Assembly: GCA_031370745.1 (NCBI GenBank)
Contig: JANMQX010000024.1
Span: 1 to 14,532 of the forward strand
Length of the DNA stretch: 14,532 bases
Origin: JAENVT01 sp031370745
GTDB taxonomy: Bacteria; Actinomycetota; Acidimicrobiia; Acidimicrobiales; Ilumatobacteraceae
Reading direction: 5' to 3'
In this document: positions 8,450 to 14,532 of the stretch, piece by piece
Numbering within the stretch: the stretch's first letter is position 1
Layout of the letters: the number at the start of each line of letters is the position of its first letter
Program-made: the position numbers and the translations under genes
Notes under the pieces: model-generated
Databases searched by the model: none
What the model was told of the DNA's origin: nothing
Seen by the model: the letters and a program-made list of their open reading frames with translations, nothing else

Positions 8450-8498
8450 GTTGGCCGATCCTCCGGCGACGTTTACCGGCCGAAAGCTTACAGTCGTC

Positions 8499-11075
8499 TC
8501 AGACCCGCTGTCCGTACGAGCCGCTGCTGGCAAATGCGAGGGCGTCGGCCAGCGTCATCGGCTTGGCAAACAGGAATCCCTGTGCCATCTTGCATTCCAA
8601 CCGGCGCAACTCGTCGAGCTGGGCCTCGGTTTCGACACCCTCCGCGATCGGGGCAAACCCCAGCTCGTGGGCCAGAGACAGGATCAGCCGCACGAACTCG
8701 CTGCCGCCGCGCTCGGTGTCGAGGCCGCTGATCAGACTGCGGTCGATCTTGACGAAGTCGGCGGCGAACTGGCGAAGCAGGGCCAGGTTCGAATAGCCGG
8801 TGCCGAAGTCGTCGATTGCGATGCGCACGCCGAGCCCAAGGAGCTCGTCGAGTTGCGGCTTGGCGGCAACGATGTCGGCCATGACGATGTCCTCGGTGAT
8901 CTCGACCGTCAGGGCCGATGCGCCGATGCCGGCGCGGGTGATCGCCTTGGCAACGTTCTCGACCAAGTCGCCGTTGTTCAGCTCTGGGGCCGACAGGTTG
9001 ATCGACATGCTGAGGTTGGGTGAACGCAACCGCAGCAGCGACGCAGCGCGGGTTGCTTCGTTGAGCACGAACTCGCCGAGTTGAATCGAGAACCCGGCGG
9101 TCTCGATGATGGGCATGAACTTGCCTGGCAGGATCAAGCCGCGCGTCGGGTGCTGCCACCTGACCAACGCTTCGAAGCCGAGCACCTCGCGGGTGCCGGT
9201 GTTGACGATCGGTTGGTAGTGCAGCGACAACTGGTTGTCGCGGAACGCAGCGCGTAGCTCTCGCTCCATGTCGAGCCGATCGTCGACTTGACGGCGCATC
9301 GTCTGGTCGAACATCGCGACGCGGCGACGCCCGGCTTGCTTGGCCGCGTACATCGCCAGGTCGGCGCGTTGCACGATCTCGTTGGCAGGGTCGGTTCCGA
9401 TTCCGAACGCCACACCGACGCTCATCGAGACAACATGCTCGCGACCGTCGAGGCTGATCGGCGCTTTGACTGCGCCGAGCAGGCGATCGGCGATGGCCGC
9501 AACTTCTTGGTCTGTTCCGATGTTGCGGCACACGACTAGGAACTCGTCGCCACCGAGACGGCCGACGATGTCGCCGCCGCGTGTGGCGGTTTGCAATCGG
9601 TCGGCGACGACCTGCAACAATCGGTCGCCCACGGAGTGACCAAGGCTGTCGTTGACGACCTTGAAGTCGTCGAGGTCACAGAACATCACGGCCATTCGCT
9701 CGCGATCGCCGATCGTGTTGGTCAGCAGGTGGAAGAGCTGTTGGCGGTTCGGCAGTCCGGTCAGCGTGTCGTGGCCGGCGTCGTGTGCCAATCGCGCTTC
9801 GAGCCGCTTGCGATCGGAGAGGTCGCGGTACGTGACGGCGAAGCCTTCGTGGTGACCTTGCTCGTCGCGGATACCGACCGCCACGCCCGACATCGGGTGC
9901 CGTTCGCCGTCTTGATCGACCATCTCGATCTCGCCGCTCCACGTGCCACCGTCGCGGATGGCTTCGCCGATCTCCGCGAACATCGTCTCGCGGTACTCCT
10001 CGGGGATGAACTTCAGGGTGTCGTTGCGGTTCAACGGGTTGGCTCCGAAGAACCGCTCGCCCGCCGGGTTGAGGTAGTTGGCGCCGTCGCCGAACGACGC
10101 AATGGCCACGAGGTCGGTCGTCGCGTCGGCGACTGCTCGGAAGCGTTCCATCTCGCGGCGACGGTCTACTTCATCGTTCATGTCGCGCACGATGACGACT
10201 GTGCCCGTGTGATGGCCGTTGTCGTCGATCGCCGGAGCGGCGACGATCTGCACGTTGCGCACTCCGAGTTGCGGCAGCTCGAGGCGGCAGTTGTAGGTGG
10301 CCGTCTCACCGCCGGCAACCTTGGTGCGCATCTCTTCGAAGATGTGGCGATCGTCGGGCACGAGGTACATGCGCAGCGCCTCGAGATCGTTGAGCACCGG
10401 TGCCGAATCGAGGAACTGCGAGATCCGAGCGTTCATGAACGAGTTCTCGAGTTCGCCCCCGATCACCAGAATGCCGATCGGCGCTGTGTTGAGCACGGTC
10501 CGCAGGTAGTTCTCGCTGGTGCGTGCCCGTGCCGCGTCGCGGGTAGCTGTCGTCGCCGAAGTGGTTGCTTGCTCGAGCGCGTCGGCGACCAAACCCGCCA
10601 ACACCCCACCGATCAGCACCACGGGGACTCGCAACATCCCAGATGCGACGCCAAATGCTGAGGTTGCTGCGACGCCGACGCCGACGGCGTTGGCAAGGAG
10701 GAATGGGTATGCCCGGCGCAGACCGAACACCAGCGGATAGCTGATCCCGAGGATCGGGAACCACGGCACGAGATCCACGAGGTGGTGCCGCAACACGAGC
10801 GCCATGGCGATCAGCAGCAACGTTGCGACGGTGGCCCGGGCCATGCCGAGCCGGAAGCTTGTCGGGTAGACCGTGCCGAACAGGCCGAGCGCACAACCTG
10901 CGATCGCGGCGATCACGACCGGAATCGAGACTGACCCCACGGGGATACGCAGCAGGTAGTGAATCGACAGCGTCACCAGCAGGAGCGGCTCGCAGCGCGA
11001 CACCAGCCACCGCACCTGCTCGCTGCGCGATGCGGCGGGCGAGTAGCCCAGTCGAGTCATCAATTGTCCAGTCAT
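8499..11075 (-). CDS. Membrane PAS-PAS-GGDEF-EAL protein (c-di-GMP cyclase/phosphodiesterase)
   Basis: An 858-residue c-di-GMP turnover protein. About six hydrophobic helices (residues 28-165) are followed by a short helical linker (165-190), two PAS-like domains (about 190-300 and 310-422), a GGDEF domain (about 430-592) and an EAL domain (about 605-850). GGDEF is intact at 508-512, and an inhibitory I-site RGGD (499-502) sits at the canonical five-residue spacing. EAL residues all appear present: E635-A-L, Asn693, Glu725 in EITED, Asp755/Asp756 in DDFGTGYS, Lys776, Glu812 and Glu815 in AEGVE and Gln832 in QGFLF. Both synthesis from GTP and hydrolysis to pGpG are therefore possible; which dominates cannot be read from sequence. 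The ATG at 11075 has AGGACGG about 10 bases upstream; an in-frame ATG at 11060 is an alternative. It lies directly upstream of, and codirectional with, the giant surface protein. Confidence 0.95.
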   Translation of the reverse strand: MTGQLMTRLGYSPAASRSEQVRWLVSRCEPLLLVTLSIHYLLRIPVGSVSIPVVIAAIAGCALGLFGTVYPTSFRLGMARATVATLLLIAMALVLRHHLVDLVPWFPILGISYPLVFGLRRAYPFLLANAVGVGVAATSAFGVASGMLRVPVVLIGGVLAGLVADALEQATTSATTATRDAARARTSENYLRTVLNTAPIGILVIGGELENSFMNARISQFLDSAPVLNDLEALRMYLVPDDRHIFEEMRTKVAGGETATYNCRLELPQLGVRNVQIVAAPAIDDNGHHTGTVVIVRDMNDEVDRRREMERFRAVADATTDLVAIASFGDGANYLNPAGERFFGANPLNRNDTLKFIPEEYRETMFAEIGEAIRDGGTWSGEIEMVDQDGERHPMSGVAVGIRDEQGHHEGFAVTYRDLSDRKRLEARLAHDAGHDTLTGLPNRQQLFHLLTNTIGDRERMAVMFCDLDDFKVVNDSLGHSVGDRLLQVVADRLQTATRGGDIVGRLGGDEFLVVCRNIGTDQEVAAIADRLLGAVKAPISLDGREHVVSMSVGVAFGIGTDPANEIVQRADLAMYAAKQAGRRRVAMFDQTMRRQVDDRLDMERELRAAFRDNQLSLHYQPIVNTGTREVLGFEALVRWQHPTRGLILPGKFMPIIETAGFSIQLGEFVLNEATRAASLLRLRSPNLSMSINLSAPELNNGDLVENVAKAITRAGIGASALTVEITEDIVMADIVAAKPQLDELLGLGVRIAIDDFGTGYSNLALLRQFAADFVKIDRSLISGLDTERGGSEFVRLILSLAHELGFAPIAEGVETEAQLDELRRLECKMAQGFLFAKPMTLADALAFASSGSYGQRV

Positions 11076-11103
11076 CGGATCACCCGTCCTACCACAACGG
11101 TTA

Positions 11104-11133
11104 AGACTACTCCACGTGGCGGTCTTGACGCAA
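11104..11133 (-). promoter_or_regulatory. Possible weak promoter for the GGDEF-EAL gene
   Basis: In the 82-base gap after engB, the minus strand reads TTGCGT (11133-11128), an 18-base spacer, then TAGTCT (11109-11104), about 28 bases before the ATG. The spacer holds the palindrome CCACGTGG (11112-11119). The hexamers match sigma-70 type boxes only partly, so this is a guess. The rest of the gap shows no clear terminator for engB. Confidence 0.2.
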
Positions 11134-11157
11134 TGGGTGTTTTACGATGCCGCGTCT

Positions 11158-11736
11158 TCAGATCGTCAGCATCGTGTTGACGTGTGCCTGCAAGCGGTCG
11201 ATGCCAGTGCCTTTGCTGGCGCTGACCCAGATCACGTCGCCTTCTTCGAGCGAACAGCCGCGGGCCAGTTGTTGCTTGCGACCAGCCAACTTCGACGGCT
11301 TGACCTTGTCGAGCTTGGTGGCCACGATCTGATATGGGACCGCGTTCGCCTGTAGCCAGGCGAGCATCTGCAGGTCGAGCTTCGTCGGGCCGATCTCACC
11401 ATCGACCAGTACGAACACCAGTGCGAGCGGCTCTCGTTCCAGGAGATAGCCCTCGATCATCGCCTGCCAGGTAGCGCGCTCGCGACCTGGCACGGCCGCG
11501 TATCCGTAGCCCGGAAGGTCCACCACCGTTGCGCCGTTGGGCAGGACGAACAGGTTGATCAATTGCGTCCGTCCAGGCGTGTTCGACACCTTGGCGAGCT
11601 GGCGCCGGTTCGCCAATGCGTTGATCAGCGACGATTTCCCGACGTTCGACCGCCCGACGAACGCGACCTCACCCGGGGAGTCGGGTAGGTCGATCTGACG
11701 CTTGGCAGACGTGACGAAAGTGAGCTGGAGGGGCAC
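11158..11736 (-). CDS. engB: Ribosome biogenesis GTP-binding protein EngB/YsxC/YihA
   Basis: A 192-residue TrmE-Era-EngA-EngB-Septin family GTPase of normal length for EngB, needed in bacteria studied for maturation of the large ribosomal subunit. G motifs are complete: G1 GRSNVGKS at 28-35, G2 TPGRT at 53-57 with Thr57, G3 DLPGYG at 73-78, G4 TKLDK at 140-144 and G5 SASKG at 172-176. The N-terminal LTFVTSAKRQIDLP matches the family's usual FvxSA lead-in. The commonly seen DxR motif after G3 reads DGEIGPTKLD here, a mild deviation. The GTG at 11736 must be the start, because an in-frame TAA lies only 3 bases upstream (11742-11740). No good Shine-Dalgarno is visible there, which raises the possibility of translational coupling to the small ORF ending at that TAA. 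Confidence 0.96.
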   Translation of the reverse strand: MPLQLTFVTSAKRQIDLPDSPGEVAFVGRSNVGKSSLINALANRRQLAKVSNTPGRTQLINLFVLPNGATVVDLPGYGYAAVPGRERATWQAMIEGYLLEREPLALVFVLVDGEIGPTKLDLQMLAWLQANAVPYQIVATKLDKVKPSKLAGRKQQLARGCSLEEGDVIWVSASKGTGIDRLQAHVNTMLTI

Positions 11737-11739
11737 GGG

Positions 11740-11844
11740 TTACTGCGAGACGCTTTCGCCCCAGGCCGTCAATTCGTCGTTGCTACGACACGCGATGACG
11801 TCTGCGAGGGTGATCGATGCTGTCACGACCATCCGCTTGTGCAT
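11740..11844 (-). CDS. Possible 34-residue small ORF just upstream of engB
   Basis: An ATG at 11844 opens a 34-codon frame, in the same phase as engB, ending with TAA at 11742-11740, 3 bases before the engB GTG. GGATGAGG (11859-11852) lies 7 bases before the ATG, a good ribosome-binding site that engB itself lacks. The peptide starts MHKRMVVTASITLADVIACR and ends in a polar stretch with one Trp. I recognise no family. It could be a real small protein, a leader peptide that couples translation into engB, or chance in high-GC DNA. No composition test was possible. Confidence 0.3.
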   Translation of the reverse strand: MHKRMVVTASITLADVIACRSNDELTAWGESVSQ

Positions 11845-11851
11845 ATCGCAA

Positions 11852-11859
11852 CCTCATCC
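11852..11859 (-). promoter_or_regulatory. Shine-Dalgarno-like site before the small ORF
   Basis: GGATGAGG on the minus strand, 7 bases before the ATG at 11844. It is the best ribosome-binding match in the 193 bases between the E1 gene and engB. The remainder of that gap (11860-11929) is C-rich and holds a short 4-bp hairpin CCGC-GTTT-GCGG (11892-11903) without a T tract. Confidence 0.35.
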
Positions 11860-11929
11860 GTTCGTAACTCAGGGCGATGGTACCGGGAGGGCCGCAAACG
11901 CGGGGGGTGTGGTGCCCTTGGCTTCGTCG

Positions 11930-14068
11930 TCAGTTGTGCAGCAGGCGGTAGGCCGCTGTCTCGATGTCTTCCTCACTGAGCAGAACGAGCTTCGCCGCGT
12001 CGCCGAGCGGTATGAAGCTGTCCTTGCTTGTCGCTCTGCCCATGCGCGTAGTGATGCCGGCATCGACGAGGGCGGTGATCACACCTTCGCTCCAACCTCC
12101 GCTGGCGCGAGTCTCGTCGGCGACCAGCACCGCGCCCGTCGCGTGGGTCTCCCGGATGAGATCGTCGATCGGCAGCGGAGCGAGCCAGCGCAGGTCGAGG
12201 ACGCGCACACCGACGCCTCGCCCGGCCAGCCGTCGGGCGACTCGTAGGCTCAGCATCACGCCGTTGCCACACGTGACGATCGTCAGGTCGAGGCCGTCGC
12301 CATAGGTTCTCGCCGACCCGATCGCGACATGTTCGCCTGCTTGGATCGGAGCCATCCAACCTCGGTCGCCGGTCTCGAACAGATCTTGCGTGTGATATCG
12401 GGCGATCGGCTCGAGGAACACTGAAACCGTGCCATCGACCTGCGCGGCGGCGACGCATGTGGTCAGCATCGCCGCGGCGTCGTCGGGTCGCGACGGCGAC
12501 GCGACGACGAGGCCGGGGATGTCGCGCAACACCGCGATTGCGTCGTCGTTGTGGAAATGACCGCCGAAACCTTCTTGGTAGCCGTATCCGGCAACACGCA
12601 CGACCAAGCCGTTGCGGTACTGGCCATTGGAGAAGAACGACAACGTCGCTGCCTCGCCGCGCAACTGGTCCTCGGCGTTGTGGAGATAGGCGAGGTACTC
12701 GATCTCGGCGATCGGCACGAAGCCACTGATCGCTGTGCCATTGGCCAGTCCGAGGATCGATGTCTCGTCGAGCAACGTGTCGAACACCCGGGCGCCTCCA
12801 GCCTTTGCCATGAGACCCTTGGTCACGCCGTACACGCCACCCTTCATCGCGACGTCTTCGCCAAACACCAGCGCGTTCCGTTGGCGGGCGAGCACTGTTG
12901 CCAATGTGGCGTTGACCGCCTGCGCGAAGGTCAGTGGCTCGGTGTCGTCGGAGGGTGTCAACCTCCGGGCCACGCTCCTCACCTCGTCGGGGCGGCGAAT
13001 CGCCAGCGGGCGAATGACCTCGTCGGCCGTGGTGAGCTGTTCGGCGTTGGCCAGATCGCCGGCGACCTTGTACACCATGTCGGCTATTTCGTCGTGTCGT
13101 TGCAACAGATCGGACTGCTTCCAACCTGTTGTCAGCAGAGCTCGCGCAGTGCCGAGGATCGGGTCGCGCTCGGCCTCCGCACGCATCTCTGCGCCCGTGC
13201 GATAGGCCCCCTCGACATCGGTGCCGGCGTGCCCGCCGAACCGCACCGTGCGCAGGTGCAAGAACGCGGGTTTGCGCCTGTCGCGCACCCAACCGGCCAA
13301 TGCGGTGGCGACCTCGGCAACCTCGACAGGATCGTCGCCATCAACCGCGACGTACCGAAGATTCGGTCGCGAGCTGAATGAAGTCTCGATCCACCCCGCC
13401 GGTGTCCGAACACTGATGCCCAGTCCGTTGTCTTCGCAGACGAACAGCAACGGCATTGCCAGGCGCTGGTACGCGCAGTACGCAGCAGTGTTGAAGGCCG
13501 CGGTGGCGACCGAATGATTGGTGGATGCGTCGCCGAAGCTGCACAGGGTGATGGCGTCGGCCGGCCACGGTGACGACACCTTGAGCTTCGCGGCCCGGTC
13601 GATGGCAAAGGCCACGCCGACCGCGCGCGGCAAATGCGAGGCAATCGTCGATGTCTGCGGGATGATCGCCAGATCGTGACGGCCGAACACCTTGTGGCGC
13701 CCGCCGGAGATCGGCTCGCTCGTTGCGGCAACGACGCCGGAAAGAATGTCACTGATGCCGGGCAGACCGGCGCGGCCGAGGTAGAAACCACCACTGCGGT
13801 AGTGCAGCAGAGCCGGGTCCGTCGGCCGCGTGGCCATTGCCACGATGGCATTGCTCTCGTGTCCCGCCGACCCGATGGTGTAGTAACCCTTGCCCTGTGA
13901 CCGAAGCCAGCGCGCGGCGAGATCGCAATGGCGGCTCGCCAGTTGGATGTCGTACAGATGTGCCAGATCGAGATCTGCTGGCTCGGCCAGAACTTCGTCG
14001 CGGCAGGGCTCGAGCGATTGAAGCGCGTCGACCAACTGATGCTCCAGCGGTGTACGAGTCCGATCCAC
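11930..14068 (-). CDS. Fused alpha/beta E1 subunit of a 2-oxoacid dehydrogenase (TPP-dependent)
   Basis: A 712-residue single-chain E1 component. It resembles branched-chain 2-oxoacid or pyruvate/acetoin dehydrogenases of the alpha2beta2 class, with alpha and beta joined. E1 uses thiamine diphosphate to decarboxylate a 2-oxoacid and acylate the lipoyl group of E2. Alpha part (about 35-340): GKGYYTIGSAGHE, HYRSGGFYLGR, and the TPP/Mg motif GDAS at 179-182 continuing to EDN at 212-214. Beta part (about 378-708): VFGEDVAMKGGVYGVTKGL, DTLLDETSILGLANGTA, a His-bearing GGHFHNDD at 502-509, SPSRPDDAAAML, and a transketolase C-terminal domain with VLDLRWLAPLP and ADET. No E2 or E3 gene is in the window, so substrate cannot be assigned. 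The GTG at 14068 lacks a clear Shine-Dalgarno. The gene lies downstream of the tRNA cluster on the same strand. Confidence 0.92.
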   Translation of the reverse strand: MDRTRTPLEHQLVDALQSLEPCRDEVLAEPADLDLAHLYDIQLASRHCDLAARWLRSQGKGYYTIGSAGHESNAIVAMATRPTDPALLHYRSGGFYLGRAGLPGISDILSGVVAATSEPISGGRHKVFGRHDLAIIPQTSTIASHLPRAVGVAFAIDRAAKLKVSSPWPADAITLCSFGDASTNHSVATAAFNTAAYCAYQRLAMPLLFVCEDNGLGISVRTPAGWIETSFSSRPNLRYVAVDGDDPVEVAEVATALAGWVRDRRKPAFLHLRTVRFGGHAGTDVEGAYRTGAEMRAEAERDPILGTARALLTTGWKQSDLLQRHDEIADMVYKVAGDLANAEQLTTADEVIRPLAIRRPDEVRSVARRLTPSDDTEPLTFAQAVNATLATVLARQRNALVFGEDVAMKGGVYGVTKGLMAKAGGARVFDTLLDETSILGLANGTAISGFVPIAEIEYLAYLHNAEDQLRGEAATLSFFSNGQYRNGLVVRVAGYGYQEGFGGHFHNDDAIAVLRDIPGLVVASPSRPDDAAAMLTTCVAAAQVDGTVSVFLEPIARYHTQDLFETGDRGWMAPIQAGEHVAIGSARTYGDGLDLTIVTCGNGVMLSLRVARRLAGRGVGVRVLDLRWLAPLPIDDLIRETHATGAVLVADETRASGGWSEGVITALVDAGITTRMGRATSKDSFIPLGDAAKLVLLSEEDIETAAYRLLHN

Positions 14069-14079
14069 GCCAACGAGGC

Positions 14080-14108
14080 TATCGACGGCAATCGAGCGGT
14101 CCGGTCAA
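14080..14108 (-). promoter_or_regulatory. Possible promoter immediately before the E1 gene
   Basis: The minus strand has TTGACC (14108-14103), one mismatch from the -35 consensus, a 17-base spacer and TCGATA (14085-14080), a poor -10. Transcription would begin within a few bases of the GTG at 14068, giving a nearly leaderless mRNA. That would fit the absent Shine-Dalgarno. The weak -10 keeps this tentative. Confidence 0.25.
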
Positions 14109-14136
14109 GGCGGCCGGTGCTACCTGGGCCTCGCTG

Positions 14137-14171
14137 TCACCGATCTGGGCCGTATGCGCCCATTTCGGTGA
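14137..14171 (-). terminator. Strong two-part hairpin between tRNA-Phe and the E1 gene; possible terminator
   Basis: A 35-base inverted repeat: outer arms TCACCGA/TCGGTGA (7 bp), a 2x2 internal loop (AA/GA), inner arms TGGGC/GCCCA (5 bp) and a 7-base loop. It begins 18 bases past the 3' end of tRNA-Phe on the same strand. No T tract follows on either strand, so it is not a classic intrinsic terminator, but hairpins without a U tract are often proposed as terminators in actinobacteria. It could equally be a processing or regulatory structure before the E1 gene. Confidence 0.45.
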
Positions 14172-14189
14172 GAGCGCTGACCCTCGCTG

Positions 14190-14262
14190 TGGTCGAGACC
14201 GGCGTCGATCCGGTGACCCCACGCTTTTCAGGCGTGTGCTCTGCCGACTGAGCTACTCGACC
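14190..14262 (-). tRNA. tRNA-Phe (GAA)
   Basis: A 73-base cloverleaf with acceptor GGTCGAG/CTCGACC (7 bp), D-arm GCTC/GAGC, anticodon stem CACGC/GCGTG around loop CTGAAAA (anticodon GAA at 14229-14227), T-stem ACCGG/CCGGT and discriminator A. CCA is not encoded (ACAG follows). The T-loop reads ATCGACG instead of the usual TTCRANY, so position 54 is A and position 60 is G. Confidence 0.95.
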
Positions 14263-14288
14263 GTGTTTCATTACTTACGCACACCACT

Positions 14289-14307
14289 TCAAACTTTTTG
14301 AGTTTGA
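14289..14307 (-). other. AT-rich 7-bp hairpin in the tRNA-Asp/tRNA-Phe spacer
   Basis: A perfect inverted repeat TCAAACT/AGTTTGA with a 5-base loop starts one base after the discriminator base of tRNA-Asp. It is AT-rich, unlike its surroundings. In the primary transcript it could mark the boundary for 3'-end trimming between the two tRNAs. No T tract follows, so termination is unlikely. Confidence 0.4.
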
Positions 14308-14308
14308 G

Positions 14309-14382
14309 CGGTCCCGACGGGACTCGAACCCGCGACCTCCGGCTTGACAGGCCGGCGTGAACTCCAGCTTCACCACGGGACC
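14309..14382 (-). tRNA. tRNA-Asp (GTC)
   Basis: A 74-base cloverleaf with acceptor GGTCCCG/CGGGACC, D-arm GTGA/TCAC, anticodon stem CCGGC/GCCGG around loop CTGTCAA (anticodon GTC at 14348-14346), a standard T-loop TTCGAGT and discriminator G, an identity element for Asp. CCA is not encoded. It is the middle gene of the Glu-Asp-Phe cluster. Confidence 0.97.
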
Positions 14383-14404
14383 AGACTGTGAACAATCTGA
14401 CCAG

Positions 14405-14477
14405 CACCCCCAACGGGATTCGAACCCGTGCCGCCACCTTGAAAGGGTGGTGTCCTAGGCCACTAGACGATGGGGGC
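14405..14477 (-). tRNA. tRNA-Glu (TTC)
   Basis: A 73-base cloverleaf with acceptor GCCCCCA/TGGGGGT (one terminal G-T pair), anticodon stem CCACC/GGTGG around loop CTTTCAA (anticodon TTC at 14443-14441), T-loop TTCGAAT and discriminator G. CCA is not encoded. It is the first gene of the cluster; its promoter would lie at or beyond the right edge, and I see no convincing boxes in the remaining 55 bases. Confidence 0.97.
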
Positions 14478-14532
14478 TAGGGAACTTCTTCCGGTTGAGA
14501 GCGTCGCAACACTATCAGCAGGTCCGCAGAAT

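Noticed and set aside
8455..8483. GGCCG/CGGCC inverted repeat before the giant gene as a terminator or riboswitch
   Set aside because: It has only a 5-bp stem with a long loop, no T tract and no match to a riboswitch core I recognise.
8438..8533. A 32-residue upstream extension of the giant protein
   Set aside because: It would put polar residues before the signal anchor and overlap the end of the upstream gene; the ATG at 8437 has its own ribosome-binding site.
11112..11119. CCACGTGG palindrome as a regulator operator
   Set aside because: It is a single 8-base palindrome in GC-rich DNA with no second copy nearby; chance is likely.
11973..13292. 439-codon minus-strand frame overlapping the E1 fusion
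   Set aside because: It is a +1 shadow of the E1 gene, extremely Arg-rich with no motif; the E1 frame has continuous family similarity.
14129..14190. Direct repeat CCTCGCTGT (14129-14137 and 14182-14190), the second copy ending at the tRNA-Phe 3' end, resembling an attachment site
   Set aside because: Nine bases is too short, the copies are only 53 bases apart, and no integrase or element lies between them.

Overview
The window is high-GC DNA with many GTG starts. Its gene content points to an actinobacterium: a MoxR/DUF58/transglutaminase-fold operon beside a giant Ig-like surface protein, and a tRNA-Glu/Asp/Phe cluster without encoded CCA ends. My guess is class Acidimicrobiia (Ilumatobacter-like). 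That placement comes from overall protein flavour, not from a diagnostic marker, and is moderate at best.

Layout. Positions 1-3715 hold a plus-strand operon cut by the left edge: the C-terminal part of a MoxR AAA+ ATPase, a DUF58 protein and a large membrane protein with a transglutaminase fold. The genes are spaced by 4 and 14 bases. Everything from 3722 to the right edge is on the minus strand. In transcription order (right to left) it holds tRNA-Glu, tRNA-Asp and tRNA-Phe; a fused alpha/beta E1 subunit of a 2-oxoacid dehydrogenase; a possible 34-codon small ORF; the EngB/YsxC ribosome-assembly GTPase; a membrane PAS-PAS-GGDEF-EAL c-di-GMP protein; and a 1571-residue surface protein with one N-terminal membrane anchor, a propeller-like region, an acidic His/Asn linker and about 12 cadherin/Ig-like repeats. 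The giant gene and the MoxR operon converge tail to tail with only 6 bases between stop codons.

How the genes may work together. MoxR and DUF58 proteins usually act as an ATPase/adaptor pair, with a membrane transglutaminase-fold partner. Here that partner has lost all three catalytic residues (Cys to Leu428, His to Thr469, Asp to Asn484), so it probably serves as a binding or scaffold protein. The adjacent Ig-repeat protein is a plausible extracellular client or partner. The c-di-GMP enzyme directly upstream of the giant gene hints at control of attachment, which is inference only. The E1 fusion, engB and tRNAs are housekeeping genes with no visible link to that system.

No mobile elements, CRISPR arrays or rRNA genes were seen. 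No stretch over 300 bases lacks a gene; the longest gaps are the 193 bases between engB and the E1 gene and the 121 bases between the E1 gene and tRNA-Phe.
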